The notes: a model not told the origin generated them from the sequence alone. A stretch of DNA of 64,000 bases from JAIVHC01 sp049975505 (GCA_049975505.1 JBNGCY010000001.1:1-64000); one strand, 5' to 3'. Counted from the stretch's first letter, positions 18,441 to 28,288 are shown. Program-made: numbers and translations.

Positions 18441-18521
18441 ATGAGCTCCATGCAGTCAGAGGAAAGAACACAATCCGGACATTTCCCTGGATAAAAAGGG
18501 CAAAACAGACGCATTAAATAC

Positions 18522-18553
18522 AAAAAAACCCGACTGCCGCCATGACAATCAGG
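18522..18553 (-). terminator. Intrinsic terminator in the pyr leader (attenuator)
   Basis: On the minus strand CCCTGATTG and CAGTCGGG pair (one bulge, one G-U) around the loop TCATGGCGG, followed directly by TTTTTTTG. It lies about 80 bases before the pyrR start, inside the transcript leader, where it would stop transcription when PyrR is active. Confidence 0.65.
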
Positions 18554-18706
18554 GATGAATTCAACTTCTTCAAATTAATCGTGAAAGTGGAAATTATACA
18601 AGCGGATACAAACCCGGAGAGACACCACGGATACAGACATGTATACAGGCATTGCAGAGCTGCTAACTCAGCAGCATTGACAGGCTTTTTCATGGGTGTA
18701 CCCTTA

Positions 18707-18724
18707 CCGACCTCTCTGGATCGA
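18707..18724 (-). promoter_or_regulatory. PyrR-binding RNA loop
   Basis: The transcript reads CGATCCAGAGAGGTCG. It matches the conserved PyrR loop core UCCAGAGAGG flanked by complementary bases (CGA..UCG), as in the Bacillus pyr leaders. It is followed by GGTAAGGGTACACCC, a short hairpin. The match and its location upstream of pyrR make the assignment strong. Confidence 0.75.
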
Positions 18725-18837
18725 CTTAAAAGGATCTGATACTGATATGATCGAGCGAACGTTAGCGTGTTGATTATCAGTCGTCAAGTTATAAATGACT
18801 CAGGTGCCCAGATAAAAATTCCATTTAGAACTCGGAG

Positions 18838-19272
18838 TCATTTATCCTGCTCCTTCTGTGCATCAGCAGTTAATCTTTTATGCAGTTCAGCGCGGAATTT
18901 TTCCGGCAGCCGGCACGGCTTCTTGCGCGTGTAGTCAAAACTCACCAGCGGAGTACTCCCCTCTGCAGTTATTTCACCGGCACGCTCAATGACATAGTAC
19001 AACTCAAAGGATGAGCGCTTTATTTCAGTGACTTTCACCCAGATTCTGAGCACATCACTGTGAAACATCTCGGCCTTGTACTTTACATGCGCTTCGGGCT
19101 GAATCAGGCCACAACCGCCGATGTCCATTTCGCTGAAGTCACCCAGATGTTTTAAAAAAGCGATGCGTGCATCCTGAAAGAAGTTGAGTACGGCAGAATT
19201 CGCCACATGCCCACCGTAGTTTATATCATTGATGTGCACGGTGTAATCGAGATAAAAATCAAAGCCCTGCAT
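18838..19272 (-). CDS. Acyl-CoA thioesterase (4HBT hotdog family)
   Basis: 144 aa hotdog-fold protein. INDINYGGHVANSAVLNFF is the 4-hydroxybenzoyl-CoA-thioesterase-like active-site segment, with the likely catalytic Asp before the glycine turn. The rest (HVKYKAEMFHSDVLRIWVKV) fits the YbgC/FadM fold. The substrate is unknown. It lies 24 bases after mutM, the last gene of the amidase-to-thioesterase run, just before the pyr leader. Confidence 0.82.
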   Translation of the reverse strand: MQGFDFYLDYTVHINDINYGGHVANSAVLNFFQDARIAFLKHLGDFSEMDIGGCGLIQPEAHVKYKAEMFHSDVLRIWVKVTEIKRSSFELYYVIERAGEITAEGSTPLVSFDYTRKKPCRLPEKFRAELHKRLTADAQKEQDK

Positions 19273-19296
19273 TTGCTTTCCCCTCCTGGATTGACA

Positions 19297-20109
19297 TCAT
19301 TTCTGACACCTGGAACAGAACCAGGTGGAGCGTTGTCCGATAACCTGCTTATGCAGCACTTCTCCACACACAGGGCAGGGAGCGTTATCGCGTCCGTACA
19401 CCAGAAGCTGCTGCTGAAAATATCCTGGATTGCCGTTGCCATCCACAAAGTCCTGCAGGGTGGTTCCTCCCGCTTTGATTCCGGCCCTGAGTACCGCAAC
19501 TATATTGCGGTGCAGTTCATTCCACTCATCCTTTACAAGGCTTTCTGACGGACGCTGAGGGTGAATACGCGCAAGGAACAGTGCTTCGTTGGCGTAGATA
19601 TTTCCCACTCCTACAACGACCTTACTGTCCATGATGAAGTTCTTGATCGCGCGTTTGCTTCCCCTGGCCTTGTTTGCCAGATAGGCGGGAGTGAAATCGT
19701 CTCCAAGCGGTTCCGGTCCCAACTTCTGCAGCAGAGAATGGAGACCGGCAGAAGCGCTCTGCCACAATACCAGTCCGAAACGACGCGGATCACGATAGCG
19801 CAGGATGCCATGATCGAGAATAAAATCCACATGATCGTGACGCTCAGCAGGTCGCGCTGTGGTGACAAACCGCAGGGAACCGCTCATCCCCAGATGAATA
19901 AGGACGGTCCCCTCCTCCACCTGCAGGAGCAGATACTTGCCGCGGCGTTGAAGGTCAAGGATGGATCTGCCTCGCACATGGGTAACCAGATCCGCGGGGA
20001 TCGGATAACGCAGTCTGTGCTGGCGGATGATCACATCTTCAAACGCATGTCCGGTTATCAGGGGAGCAAGCCCGGCACATATGGTTTCAACTTCGGGTAA
20101 CTCAGGCAT
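19297..20109 (-). CDS. mutM: Formamidopyrimidine-DNA glycosylase
   Basis: 270 aa Fpg, which removes 8-oxoguanine and formamidopyrimidines and nicks the site. The catalytic N-terminus PELPEVETICAGL (Pro1 and Glu2 after Met removal) is present, along with an H2TH region (GVGNIYANEALFLARIHP). The C-terminal zinc finger has four cysteines, CPVCGE and CSRCQK. It overlaps nothing and starts two bases after the YchJ-like stop, in a tightly packed operon. Confidence 0.96.
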   Translation of the reverse strand: MPELPEVETICAGLAPLITGHAFEDVIIRQHRLRYPIPADLVTHVRGRSILDLQRRGKYLLLQVEEGTVLIHLGMSGSLRFVTTARPAERHDHVDFILDHGILRYRDPRRFGLVLWQSASAGLHSLLQKLGPEPLGDDFTPAYLANKARGSKRAIKNFIMDSKVVVGVGNIYANEALFLARIHPQRPSESLVKDEWNELHRNIVAVLRAGIKAGGTTLQDFVDGNGNPGYFQQQLLVYGRDNAPCPVCGEVLHKQVIGQRSTWFCSRCQK

Positions 20110-20110
20110 A

Positions 20111-20548
20111 TCAGAAACAGACCCCTCGCTGGATAATCATTTCAGAGCTGATCGCTTCGGGCGCCACTCTATCCACTTCATCCTCCGTCAGCTTATATCC
20201 GCGCAGATAGCGCCACCCGCTCCTGGATTGTTTGAGTTCCGCCACTTCGTAGTAGCCGGTTTTGCTCTCATCCGCCAACGTGATCTGCATATGGTAGAGA
20301 ACTCGTGCTCTGGTGCTCTCAATATCTTCCGCCAGGATTCTGCACGCATCAATCTGCGGCGCCACGCTTGTTTCGGTTCGGGCGTGGATGATGTAGTCGC
20401 TGCAGGACTTAAAGTTGCGCCGGAAGTTGGAATCGGGATGGTAGCTCGCGTAGATGAACCTGAACCGCGAGGATTCAAGGGCGTCTGCGCGTGCCAGAAT
20501 CAGATCCGCAGGTTTCAGTTCCATAAGCTGTTTAAGACTAAACTCCAT
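20111..20548 (-). CDS. Small protein resembling the YchJ/SEC-C-associated domain
   Basis: 145 aa. The pattern RFRFIYASYHPDSNFRRNF, then YYEVAELKQSRSGWRYLRGYKL resembles the NTF2-like middle domain of YchJ (UPF0225) proteins, but the cysteine-rich SEC-C ends are missing. Start chosen at the ATG at 20548, after AGGTG; the open frame extends to 20704 through the end of the permease gene. Function unknown. Packed between the permease (8 bases) and mutM (2 bases). Confidence 0.5.
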   Translation of the reverse strand: MEFSLKQLMELKPADLILARADALESSRFRFIYASYHPDSNFRRNFKSCSDYIIHARTETSVAPQIDACRILAEDIESTRARVLYHMQITLADESKTGYYEVAELKQSRSGWRYLRGYKLTEDEVDRVAPEAISSEMIIQRGVCF

Positions 20549-20556
20549 ACCCACAC

Positions 20557-21557
20557 CTAAAGCCGCGGATCCAGGATATCGCGCAAACCTTCTCCGAGAA
20601 GATTGTATCCGAGCACTGTAATCAGAATAGCCAGGCCGGGAAACACCGAAAGCCACCACGCCGTACCCAGGGTCTGTTTGCCGGCAATGAGCATATTCCC
20701 CCACGAGGGAGTGGGAGGTTGAACGCCGATGCCGAGAAATGAGAGGGCGCTTTCAGTGAGGATCGCTCCTGCCACTCCCAGGGTCGCGGATACCAGCACG
20801 GGCGAAATCGCGTTCGGGAGGATATGGCGCAGGATGATGCGCGCATCCGTGGCACCGAGACCGCGCGCGGCCATGACAAAGTCGCGCTCGCGCAGGGAGA
20901 GAAATTCCGCCCGCACCAGACGCGCCACCCCCATCCAGCCGGTAAGGCCGATAATAATCATGATGTTCCAGATGGAGGGCTCCAGAAACGCAATCACGGC
21001 GAGAATGAGAAAAAACGAGGGGAAACACAACATCACATCCACAAAACGCATTACCACGCTGTCGACCCAGCCACTGTAGTAACCCGCGATTGCTCCGAGG
21101 ATTATGCCGATAAAGGTGGCTATCCCCACGGCGACAAAGCCCACCAGTAAAGAGATGCGCGCACCGTAGGCAATACGCACAAATACATCCCGTCCGAGAT
21201 CATCGGTGCCCAGCCATGCGTCGGGTCCGGGCGGCTGAAGCTGGCGTGAGATATCCACCGCCCCGGGGTCACCGGGCAGCAGCGGAGCACACAAAGCCAG
21301 GATAAACATCGCCGCCACCACTACTCCACCTCCCAGAGCCATCCTGTTCAGGGGGCGTCTGCGCGGATGCGCGGGTTTATGCAAATCCACGGNNNNNNNN
21401 NNNNNNNNNNNNNNNNNNNNNNNNNNNNNNNNNNNNNNNNNNNNNNNNNNNNNNNNNNNNNNNNNNNNNNNNNNNNNNNNNNNNNNNNNNNNGCCATCCT
21501 GTTCAGGGGGCGTCTGCGCGGATGCGCGGGTTTATGCAAATCCACGGGCTCAGCCAT
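20557..21557 (-). CDS. ABC transporter permease, oligopeptide/dipeptide type (OppC/DppC-like)
   Basis: Inner-membrane permease with an OppC N-terminal segment and a BPD_transp_1 domain. The N-terminus (MAEPVDLHKPAHPRRRPLNR) lies right of the gap and the rest left of it. Collapsing the 55-bp duplicated flanks joins them in frame, giving about 281 aa. Features: GPDAWLGTDDLGRDVFVRI, five or six hydrophobic segments, and the EAA-type loop AARGLGATDARIILRHILPN. No partner DppB permease, ATPase or binding protein is adjacent, so it is an orphan subunit here. The start is 6 bases behind apgM. Confidence 0.85.
21393..21492. other. Assembly gap of 100 N (artefact)
   Basis: The 55 bases left of the N run (21338-21392) are identical to the 55 right of it (21493-21547). 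Removing the N run and one copy restores the permease frame. The true gap is therefore probably zero. Confidence 0.9.
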
Positions 21558-21563
21558 ATAGAA

Positions 21564-22772
21564 TTACACCTGTTGCAAAAGGCGTGGAACCAGCATGTGA
21601 GCCTCCTTGCACACCACGCCTCCATCGCGCGCGGCTTTTTCACTGTAAACCGGAGCAGGCGCAGGGTTGGTATAGGCGCCACTGGAATCATGGAGGATAT
21701 ACGGAACCGGATCCATTGAGTGGGTGCGCAACCGCAGAGGCGTGGGATGATCGGGCATTACGAGCATACGGTATGCGCCCAGCCCCTGAATGCGCTCAAG
21801 CATGGCGCCGACAATTTTTTCATCAAAGAGTTCGATGGCCTGAATCTTCTCCGCCATATCCCCGCTGTGCCCGGCCTCGTCCGGGGCTTCCACGTGAATG
21901 TAGACAAAATCCTTTTTCTGCAGAGCTTCAAGAGCGGCCTCCACTTTGCCGGCGTAGTTGGTATCCACATATCCGGTCGCGCCCGGAACCTCAATGGCAT
22001 TCAGACCCGCGTAGATACCAATCCCCTTGATCAGATCCACTGCGGAGACCACACTGCCGTCAATGCCGAATTTTTCCTGATAGGTCTGCATCTGTGGAGC
22101 CTTCCCCTGCCCCCACAGCCAGATGGAGTTTGCAAGAGATTTTCCATCACGCGCACGCATCTCGTTTACCGGATGGTTCTTCAGGAGCATCTGCGCCGAA
22201 TTGGTCAAATGGATGAGGGTTTCCGCGCCGTCGCCATGGGGCATTTTATCTTCGATACTCTGGTTGATGATGTCGTGCGGCGGAATGCAGTTCATTGCAT
22301 GCTTTCCGTTTCTCCACACCATCAGATGGCGATAAGATACGCCGGCGTAGAATTCAATGCCGTCACCACCGAGGTGTTCCTGAAGGGCCTCAATGAGAGG
22401 GCGCGCCTCATCGGTTTCAATATGTCCGGCGGTAAAATCGAACATATACAGTTTGCCGTAGTTGTGCACAATATCGACCAGGTTGAGACGGAACGCCACA
22501 TCGTCAGGGCCGAGTTCCACTCCCATGCTTGCCGCTTCGAGGGGGGAGCGTCCGCTGTAACAGGTAGCGGGGTCATAGCCGAACACACTCAGGTTGGCCA
22601 CATCGCTACCCGGATGAAACCCTTCAGGCACAGTATGGGTAAGTCCGACTTCACTGCAGGCGGCAAGCCTGTCCATATTGGGGGTGTTGGCGTATTCGAG
22701 TACGGTTTTCCCGCCAAGTTCCTCCATGGGTTCATCGGCCATGCCGTCACCCAATAAAACAATATACTTCAT
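21564..22772 (-). CDS. apgM: Cofactor-independent phosphoglycerate mutase (archaeal ApgM type)
   Basis: 402 aa, alkaline-phosphatase superfamily. It interconverts 3- and 2-phosphoglycerate in glycolysis/gluconeogenesis. The N-terminus KYIVLLGDGMADEPME supplies metal ligands; PGSDVANLSVFGYDP contains the phosphorylated Ser; VEAPDEAGHSGDMAEK and VMPDHPTPLRLRTH complete the site. The length and motifs fit ApgM, not the 510-residue GpmI. Between xer and the permease in the same operon. Confidence 0.92.
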   Translation of the reverse strand: MKYIVLLGDGMADEPMEELGGKTVLEYANTPNMDRLAACSEVGLTHTVPEGFHPGSDVANLSVFGYDPATCYSGRSPLEAASMGVELGPDDVAFRLNLVDIVHNYGKLYMFDFTAGHIETDEARPLIEALQEHLGGDGIEFYAGVSYRHLMVWRNGKHAMNCIPPHDIINQSIEDKMPHGDGAETLIHLTNSAQMLLKNHPVNEMRARDGKSLANSIWLWGQGKAPQMQTYQEKFGIDGSVVSAVDLIKGIGIYAGLNAIEVPGATGYVDTNYAGKVEAALEALQKKDFVYIHVEAPDEAGHSGDMAEKIQAIELFDEKIVGAMLERIQGLGAYRMLVMPDHPTPLRLRTHSMDPVPYILHDSSGAYTNPAPAPVYSEKAARDGGVVCKEAHMLVPRLLQQV

Positions 22773-22814
22773 AAAGATTCCTCGAATTACCTCTGATGAG
22801 GTGTTTTCAGTGGT

Positions 22815-23717
22815 TTAATTGCGCGGATGGAAGCGTTCATGCACCTGCTGCAGATGTTCACGCGAAACATGGGTGTATATCTGGGTTGTAGATATGTCCG
22901 CATGTCCGAGCAGAACCTGGACCACGCGCAGATCCGCCCCATTTTCGAGCAGATGGGTTGCAAACGAATGGCGCAGGGTATGCGGGGTCACATTCTTGCT
23001 GATACCGGCCACCAGGGCCCGGCGCTTAATAATCTTCCAGAAGCCCTGACGTGTCAACCCCCCGGCGGAACGGTTCAGAAACAGATAGTTGCTGCGCCTG
23101 CCACGCAGAAGAGCCGGACGCCCGTGTTCAAGGTACTGGCGCAGGACCTGTATCGCTTCTTCCCCGATAGGGACAATGCGCTCTTTGTCCCCTTTGCCGA
23201 TGGTTTTGATATATCCGCTTGCCGGATGATAGTCATTGAGCTGCAGCGCTACCAGTTCGGATACGCGCAAGCCGCAGGCATACAGCATTTCCAGCATCGC
23301 GCGATCGCGCAGATCAAGGGTACTGCGGCCCGAACAGGTTTCCAGCAGGGCTTCAACTTCGGTAACACTCAAAACATGCGGCAAAGTGTGCAGCAGTTTC
23401 GGCGTTTCAATCTCAGCAACCGGGTTGATTTCGAGCCAGCCTTCATCCAGAGCAAAGGAGTAAAATCCGCGCAGAGCGGCAAGATAACGCGCGCGGCTGC
23501 GCACTCCCAGTCCTTCCTCTTTCAAATGCATAAAAAACGCGCGCACATCCTCACTCTTTACCGCAGCGGGATTATTGACTCCGGTTGCAGCGCAGAATTC
23601 GATGTATCGCAGCAGATCGGCGCTGTACGCCACAATGCTGTTATGTGCCAGCCCCTTTTCGATACTCAGATAGTCGGTGAAGGCATCGAGGAGGGCATCA
23701 AAGGTACAGGGTTTCAC
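22815..23717 (-). CDS. xerC: Tyrosine recombinase XerC/XerD
   Basis: 300 aa site-specific recombinase, probably resolving chromosome dimers at dif. The N-terminal SAM-like core-binding domain (about 1-95) is followed by the catalytic domain with Arg in YACGLRVSELVAL, Lys in IKTIGKGDKERIVP, and the HTLRHSFATHLLENG and LLGHADISTTQIYTHV boxes (His, Arg, His and Tyr present). Sequence alone does not separate XerC from XerD. Two bases from glnD, so co-translated. Confidence 0.9.
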   Translation of the reverse strand: MKPCTFDALLDAFTDYLSIEKGLAHNSIVAYSADLLRYIEFCAATGVNNPAAVKSEDVRAFFMHLKEEGLGVRSRARYLAALRGFYSFALDEGWLEINPVAEIETPKLLHTLPHVLSVTEVEALLETCSGRSTLDLRDRAMLEMLYACGLRVSELVALQLNDYHPASGYIKTIGKGDKERIVPIGEEAIQVLRQYLEHGRPALLRGRRSNYLFLNRSAGGLTRQGFWKIIKRRALVAGISKNVTPHTLRHSFATHLLENGADLRVVQVLLGHADISTTQIYTHVSREHLQQVHERFHPRN

Positions 23718-23719
23718 GC

Positions 23720-26404
23720 TTACAACTGCTCCAGTAAGGCCTGCTTCAGATCTGTAAGTTTATCCGCATGCATAACCTTTTCACCGAATATGTCCTGCAC
23801 GTAAAAGGTGTCTCCGGCCTGTTCGCCCTGGGTAGTTATTTTCGCAACCCCGATATACAGGCCGAGCTGGTTGAGGGTGTAATTGATCGAATACAACAGA
23901 CCGACCTTATCCTTAGTGGTGATATCGATGACGGTGTAATCGGCCGAGACATCGTTATTTATCGAAACCAGTGGGGGTATTTCAGGGGTTGGCTTCTGTT
24001 CGGCAAACTGCATGGACCTGCGCCGCTGCCTGACCAGTTCGCCGAGATCACCGCGTTCCTGCAGATACCAGGTGAGATCGTGTTCGATGTCGCTCCAGTC
24101 TTCACCTCCGTTAGAACCGTGGGATGGCGAATCAACCTGAAGGATATCCACCGCCATGCCGTTACGCAGGGTATATATCTGCGCTTCAAGGATGTTTATG
24201 CCATGCCCCGCCATCACTCCGGCAATGGTGGTAAAAAGTCCGGGGACATCCAGAGTGACAATGATAACCTCACTGAATTTCAGTTCCCGGTTATAGCGTA
24301 CCTGCATAGACAGGGGCTTGCTGCCGCGTTTGAGAATAACCCTGATCTGGTCTGCGAGTTCCTCAGAGTAGTGGGCCATCAGGTGGCGGGTACTGAAAAA
24401 ACGCAGACACTCGCGCACCCGCTTCTCGGGAAACTCATCTTTGAGCGCTCTGACCACGGCGCGCTTGCGATTACGGATCTTTTCGGACCGGCTTTCCTGC
24501 TCGAAATTGCCGCGTTCAAGCCTGGTGTAGGTTTTTTCATACAGCTGCTGAAGCAGAAAACCCTTCCACTCCGTCCATGAGTTGGGACCTACCGCCTTGA
24601 TATCCGCAAAAGTCAGCAGATAGAGGATATTGAGATTCTCGCTGCCCTGCATGGTGGTAGCGAACTGTTCAATCTGATCCTCGTCATTGATATCACGGCG
24701 CTGCGAGATATACGACATCTCCAGATGGTGCGCCACGATAAACTGAAGGCGCTGGCTGCTCTCTTTGGTAAGACGCATGCGTCGCGCGATCGTGGGAATC
24801 ATCTTTGCGCCCTTCTGCGCATGCTGGCCCCCCTGCCCTTTGCCGATATCGTGGAGCAACACCGCAAGCACGAGAAGCTCCGGCTTGTCGATATCCTGAG
24901 CCAGCTTGGTCAGTAGGGGTTTTTTATCTTTGTATTCGCCCTCCCACAGGCGGCAGATTTCCTTAACCGCAAACAGGGTGTGCATATCCACAGTGTAGAT
25001 GTGGTATGCATCGTGCTGCACCCGGCAGTAGATACGCTTGAATTCAGGGATAAAATAATTGAGAAAGAGCAGATGGTGCATCTGCTCGAGAATTTCGTAC
25101 ACATGTTTTTTATAGCGCAGAATATCCAGAAACACCCCGGACATCTTGCTCGAACGTCGCATCCGGTCATTGATGCGGTGCTGATTGTCGCGGATCATAC
25201 TCTTCAGTGACAGGCTCAGCTTTACCTCATGGCGTTGACAAAGCCAGAAGGCACGCATTATCAGGGTCGGATCGGCCTCAAACAGATCTTCCCTGAAGGC
25301 GTAGAGCTCACCGCGCAACACGAAGAAGAAGCGGTCGATATTGCGGCGCTGCATATAGCGCGCGTGGCGCAGTTGCGGACGCAGGGATTCCTCCGCCGCT
25401 GCGATCATGGTGGAGGAAATATGCTCAACCTTGCTGGCAGCGGCATAGTAATCCTGCATGAACTGCTCTACCGCGAGCCCCGATCTGTTAGCGCGATAAC
25501 CGAGAAATGCTGCTATCTTTTCCTGTTTGTCAAAATGGAGCTGGTCGTTTTTACGCCCGGATAAGTAGTGGAGTTCATTGCGGATGCGCCACAGATAGTC
25601 GAGGGAATCGATGAATTCATTGTAACGGCGTTCGGAGATAACCCCCTTAATCAGTAAACCACGCAGATCGTGCACCTTGTAGGTTACTTTGCATATCCAC
25701 AGCACTGTATGCAGATCGCGCAGCCCTCCTTCACCCTCCTTGATATTGGGTTCGAGGATATACACCGATGAACCGTAGCGTTCAAGGCGGTGGGCATTTT
25801 CCTCCATTTTAGCCTTGATGAAGGTGCGCGTACTTCGATGCATGAGCGGCTTCAGAACCCGGACGCGGAACTCTTCATACAGTTCCGTACTCCCACATAT
25901 ATAGCGCGCATCGAGCATGGCGGTATACGCGCTCAGATCTTCTGAGGCGATATCGAGACATTCACGCCGGGTGCGCAGACAGTGCCCTACGCTGTAACCC
26001 AGATCCCAGAGCAGATACAACACCCTCTCGGAGAGTTCAGCAACATTGTCGCGTTCGGCCGCGGATACGTAGAACATCAGATCCACATCCGAATGCGGAT
26101 TCATCTCCGCGCGCCCGTATCCCCCCAGGGCCAGCATAGCGCAGGGATGAGCCTTTGGATCGCGACATGAAAATCTGAATACCCGGGTGACCATCGCATC
26201 GGTAAAGGCGCTCAGGCTTGCAACTGTTTCGCGCCCAGAAGCCCCGCTGCGATGGCGTTGTCTGATCTGCTCGGTATAATAGCGATTGTAATCCTGGGCA
26301 TGGCGCAAAAAATCGGGGCGCAGGGCAATAAAATCCTCCCCCGCGCGCCGCTGCACAATGAGTCGATCGAGTTCAGGAAGGTTAAAAGAGGTGACTGCGT
26401 CCAT
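23720..26404 (-). CDS. glnD: [Protein-PII] uridylyltransferase / uridylyl-removing enzyme
   Basis: 894 aa, the usual length. It senses glutamine and modifies PII proteins. Domains: nucleotidyltransferase with LGGYGRAEMNPHSDVDLMFY (about 100-210), the GlnE-like linker, an HD domain with VLLHDIGKGQGGQH (about 515-530) for deuridylylation, and two C-terminal ACT domains (EVIIVTLDVPGLFTTIAGV and VIDITTKDKVGLLYSIN). All catalytic residues seem to be present. Starts one base before the amidase stop, in the mutS to thioesterase run. Confidence 0.96.
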   Translation of the reverse strand: MDAVTSFNLPELDRLIVQRRAGEDFIALRPDFLRHAQDYNRYYTEQIRQRHRSGASGRETVASLSAFTDAMVTRVFRFSCRDPKAHPCAMLALGGYGRAEMNPHSDVDLMFYVSAAERDNVAELSERVLYLLWDLGYSVGHCLRTRRECLDIASEDLSAYTAMLDARYICGSTELYEEFRVRVLKPLMHRSTRTFIKAKMEENAHRLERYGSSVYILEPNIKEGEGGLRDLHTVLWICKVTYKVHDLRGLLIKGVISERRYNEFIDSLDYLWRIRNELHYLSGRKNDQLHFDKQEKIAAFLGYRANRSGLAVEQFMQDYYAAASKVEHISSTMIAAAEESLRPQLRHARYMQRRNIDRFFFVLRGELYAFREDLFEADPTLIMRAFWLCQRHEVKLSLSLKSMIRDNQHRINDRMRRSSKMSGVFLDILRYKKHVYEILEQMHHLLFLNYFIPEFKRIYCRVQHDAYHIYTVDMHTLFAVKEICRLWEGEYKDKKPLLTKLAQDIDKPELLVLAVLLHDIGKGQGGQHAQKGAKMIPTIARRMRLTKESSQRLQFIVAHHLEMSYISQRRDINDEDQIEQFATTMQGSENLNILYLLTFADIKAVGPNSWTEWKGFLLQQLYEKTYTRLERGNFEQESRSEKIRNRKRAVVRALKDEFPEKRVRECLRFFSTRHLMAHYSEELADQIRVILKRGSKPLSMQVRYNRELKFSEVIIVTLDVPGLFTTIAGVMAGHGINILEAQIYTLRNGMAVDILQVDSPSHGSNGGEDWSDIEHDLTWYLQERGDLGELVRQRRRSMQFAEQKPTPEIPPLVSINNDVSADYTVIDITTKDKVGLLYSINYTLNQLGLYIGVAKITTQGEQAGDTFYVQDIFGEKVMHADKLTDLKQALLEQL

Positions 26405-28281
26405 TTAATTTTCCGCCACCATGTTCTGCCCGCGCAAATAAGCCTTGACACCCTGCGCGATCCCCTCGGCGATTGACTCCTGAAACCTGGGATTGACCAG
26501 AAGTTTCGCTTCACGGGGATTGCTGATAAACGCCGCCTCAACCAGAATTGAAGGCATGTCGGCTCCCAGCAGGACATAAAACGGCCCCTGACGCACGCCA
26601 AGATCCCGAATATTGCTGAACCTCTGCTTGAGTTTATTTACCATGGATGTCTGGACATCGGTAGCAAGACGGCTGGATTCATTAATTTTTGAATTGGCCA
26701 TAAGATCAAAGAGGATCAACTCCAGATCCCCCACTTCCCGCAGGCTCATATCGTTTTCGCGCGCTGCAACTTCCACTGCTTTGTCATTCTTGGAAAAATT
26801 GAGGAAGTAGGTTTCCGTTCCGTAGGCGCTTTTATTTCCATTTGCATTGGCATGTACCGAGATGAACACATCAGCGCCTTTGCGATTGGCAATGGCAGTG
26901 CGTTGCTGCAGGGTCAGATATACATCCTCGGTGCGGGTAAGATGCACATCACAGTCGATGTGCTTACGTAACACCTTTGCCAGACGCTTGCTCAACTCCA
27001 GGGTGATATCCTTTTCATACAGGTTGTTCGCCCCCACTGCTCCGGGATCTTTCCCCCCGTGTCCCGGATCAACCACGATACACAGGCGTTCGTTGCCGCG
27101 CTTCTGTTGCGGCAGGGTCACCATGTCCACGTATCCATCCGCAGCATTGGCCAACAAGGTATCGACATGATCTTCTGCGGCACGCGGAGCTTCCCGGATC
27201 TCATCGGTATCCGCTTTGATAATGGGCGCAGAGGAATTGGCGATATCCATAACAATGCGCGCAGGGTTATCGAGGGTGAAAATACTGTAATCCGCTCCCC
27301 GCTTCAGATCACACACAATCCGCACCGCGTCCTGTCTGTGTCCCAGACGGATATTCTGAACCACGCTGTCCCGATGTTCGACGCTGTATTCCTGTGCCAA
27401 GTCTCCAGTGTGGCTGATGCCGGGGATATCCACATATACGCGCGCGGGATTTTTAAGGCTTGCGTCTTCAAACCGTGCCGGGGCCTCTGTTTCGATAACT
27501 ACGCGAACCTTGTCCCGCTCAACGGAGTAACGAATATCGGTCAGGGCGTTTCCTGGCGTATCCGCGGATTCAGGTGATTTTCCCTCCCGCTCCAGCTGAG
27601 ACCGGGTATACCCGGTCTGTTCCAGGAGTTTTTGCGCTGCTGAACGCATATCTCCATCAGGATAGCGCCCCAGCAGGTTTGCACACACCCGCGCCGCTTT
27701 CTCGGGAGCGGAGTAGCGTTCCTGATAGAGGCGAGCCCGCAACAGCATGGCATCATCGGCGAGACTGCTACGTGGAAAATTCTGTTCAAGGCTCAGAAAC
27801 ATGGACTCTGCCTGTTCCAGATCGGAGCGCAGATGGGAGATCTCGGAAAGTCTGGTGTAAGNNNNNNNNNNNNNNNNNNNNNNNNNNNNNNNNNNNNNNN
27901 NNNNNNNNNNNNNNNNNNNNNNNNNNNNNNNNNNNNNNNNNNNNNNNNNNNNNNNNNNNNNTCTGCCTGTTCCAGATCGGAGCGCAGATGGGAGATCTCG
28001 GAAAGTCTGGTGTAAGCCTTACCTAAAAGATAATAGGCCGCCGGGGTTTTGGCATGTTTGGGATATGTGTTGATAAAATCCTGCAGAGGATTGAGAACCT
28101 TGTCCCAGTTATGCCGGTACTGCTGTTTCTCATTCGACTTAAGGAGAGTGTAGAAATCAGCACGTGCATTGAGATAATCCTGCTGGGGGCCGGCATATGC
28201 AGTACTGCTGCTCAGCAGAATAAACACCAGAGCACTGTACAGCCAGAAAAGAACGGATGTCCTTCGAATGTGCACAGGCAT
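26405..28281 (-). CDS. amiC: N-acetylmuramoyl-L-alanine amidase (AmiC type) with TPR-like N-terminus
   Basis: Secreted cell-wall amidase for daughter-cell separation. It has a signal peptide (MPVHIRRTSVLFWLYSALV, then a hydrophobic stretch to SSSTAYAG), a tetratricopeptide-like region (about 30-170), an AMIN domain (VRVVIETEAPARFEDAS) and Amidase_3 with zinc ligands in VVDPGHGGKDPGAV, TLELSKRL and FISVHANANG. The 100-N gap lies inside the TPR region; collapsing the 55-bp duplicate restores the frame (about 573 aa). Start at 28281, because earlier Met codons (to 28326) lie inside mutS. No clear ribosome site is visible. Confidence 0.9.
27862..27961. other. Assembly gap of 100 N (artefact)
   Basis: 27807-27861 and 27962-28016 are identical 55-mers. 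Deleting the N run and one copy gives an uninterrupted amidase frame (LRSDLEQAESMFLSLEQ). No sequence is likely to be missing. Confidence 0.9.
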
Positions 28282-28288
28282 TTTCAGA

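Larger units (their letters stand above)
18441..18837 (-). promoter_or_regulatory. pyr operon leader region
   Basis: Non-coding stretch between the thioesterase stop and pyrR. In the direction of transcription it has a possible promoter (TTGACG, 17 bp, TAACGT, about 18755-18785), the PyrR-binding-loop match, a small GCTGCT-5-AGCAGC hairpin, an alternative TATAAT (about 18593-18598), and a terminator hairpin with a T7 tract. The terminator is about 155 bases after the loop. I could not resolve an antiterminator pairing by eye. Confidence 0.55.
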
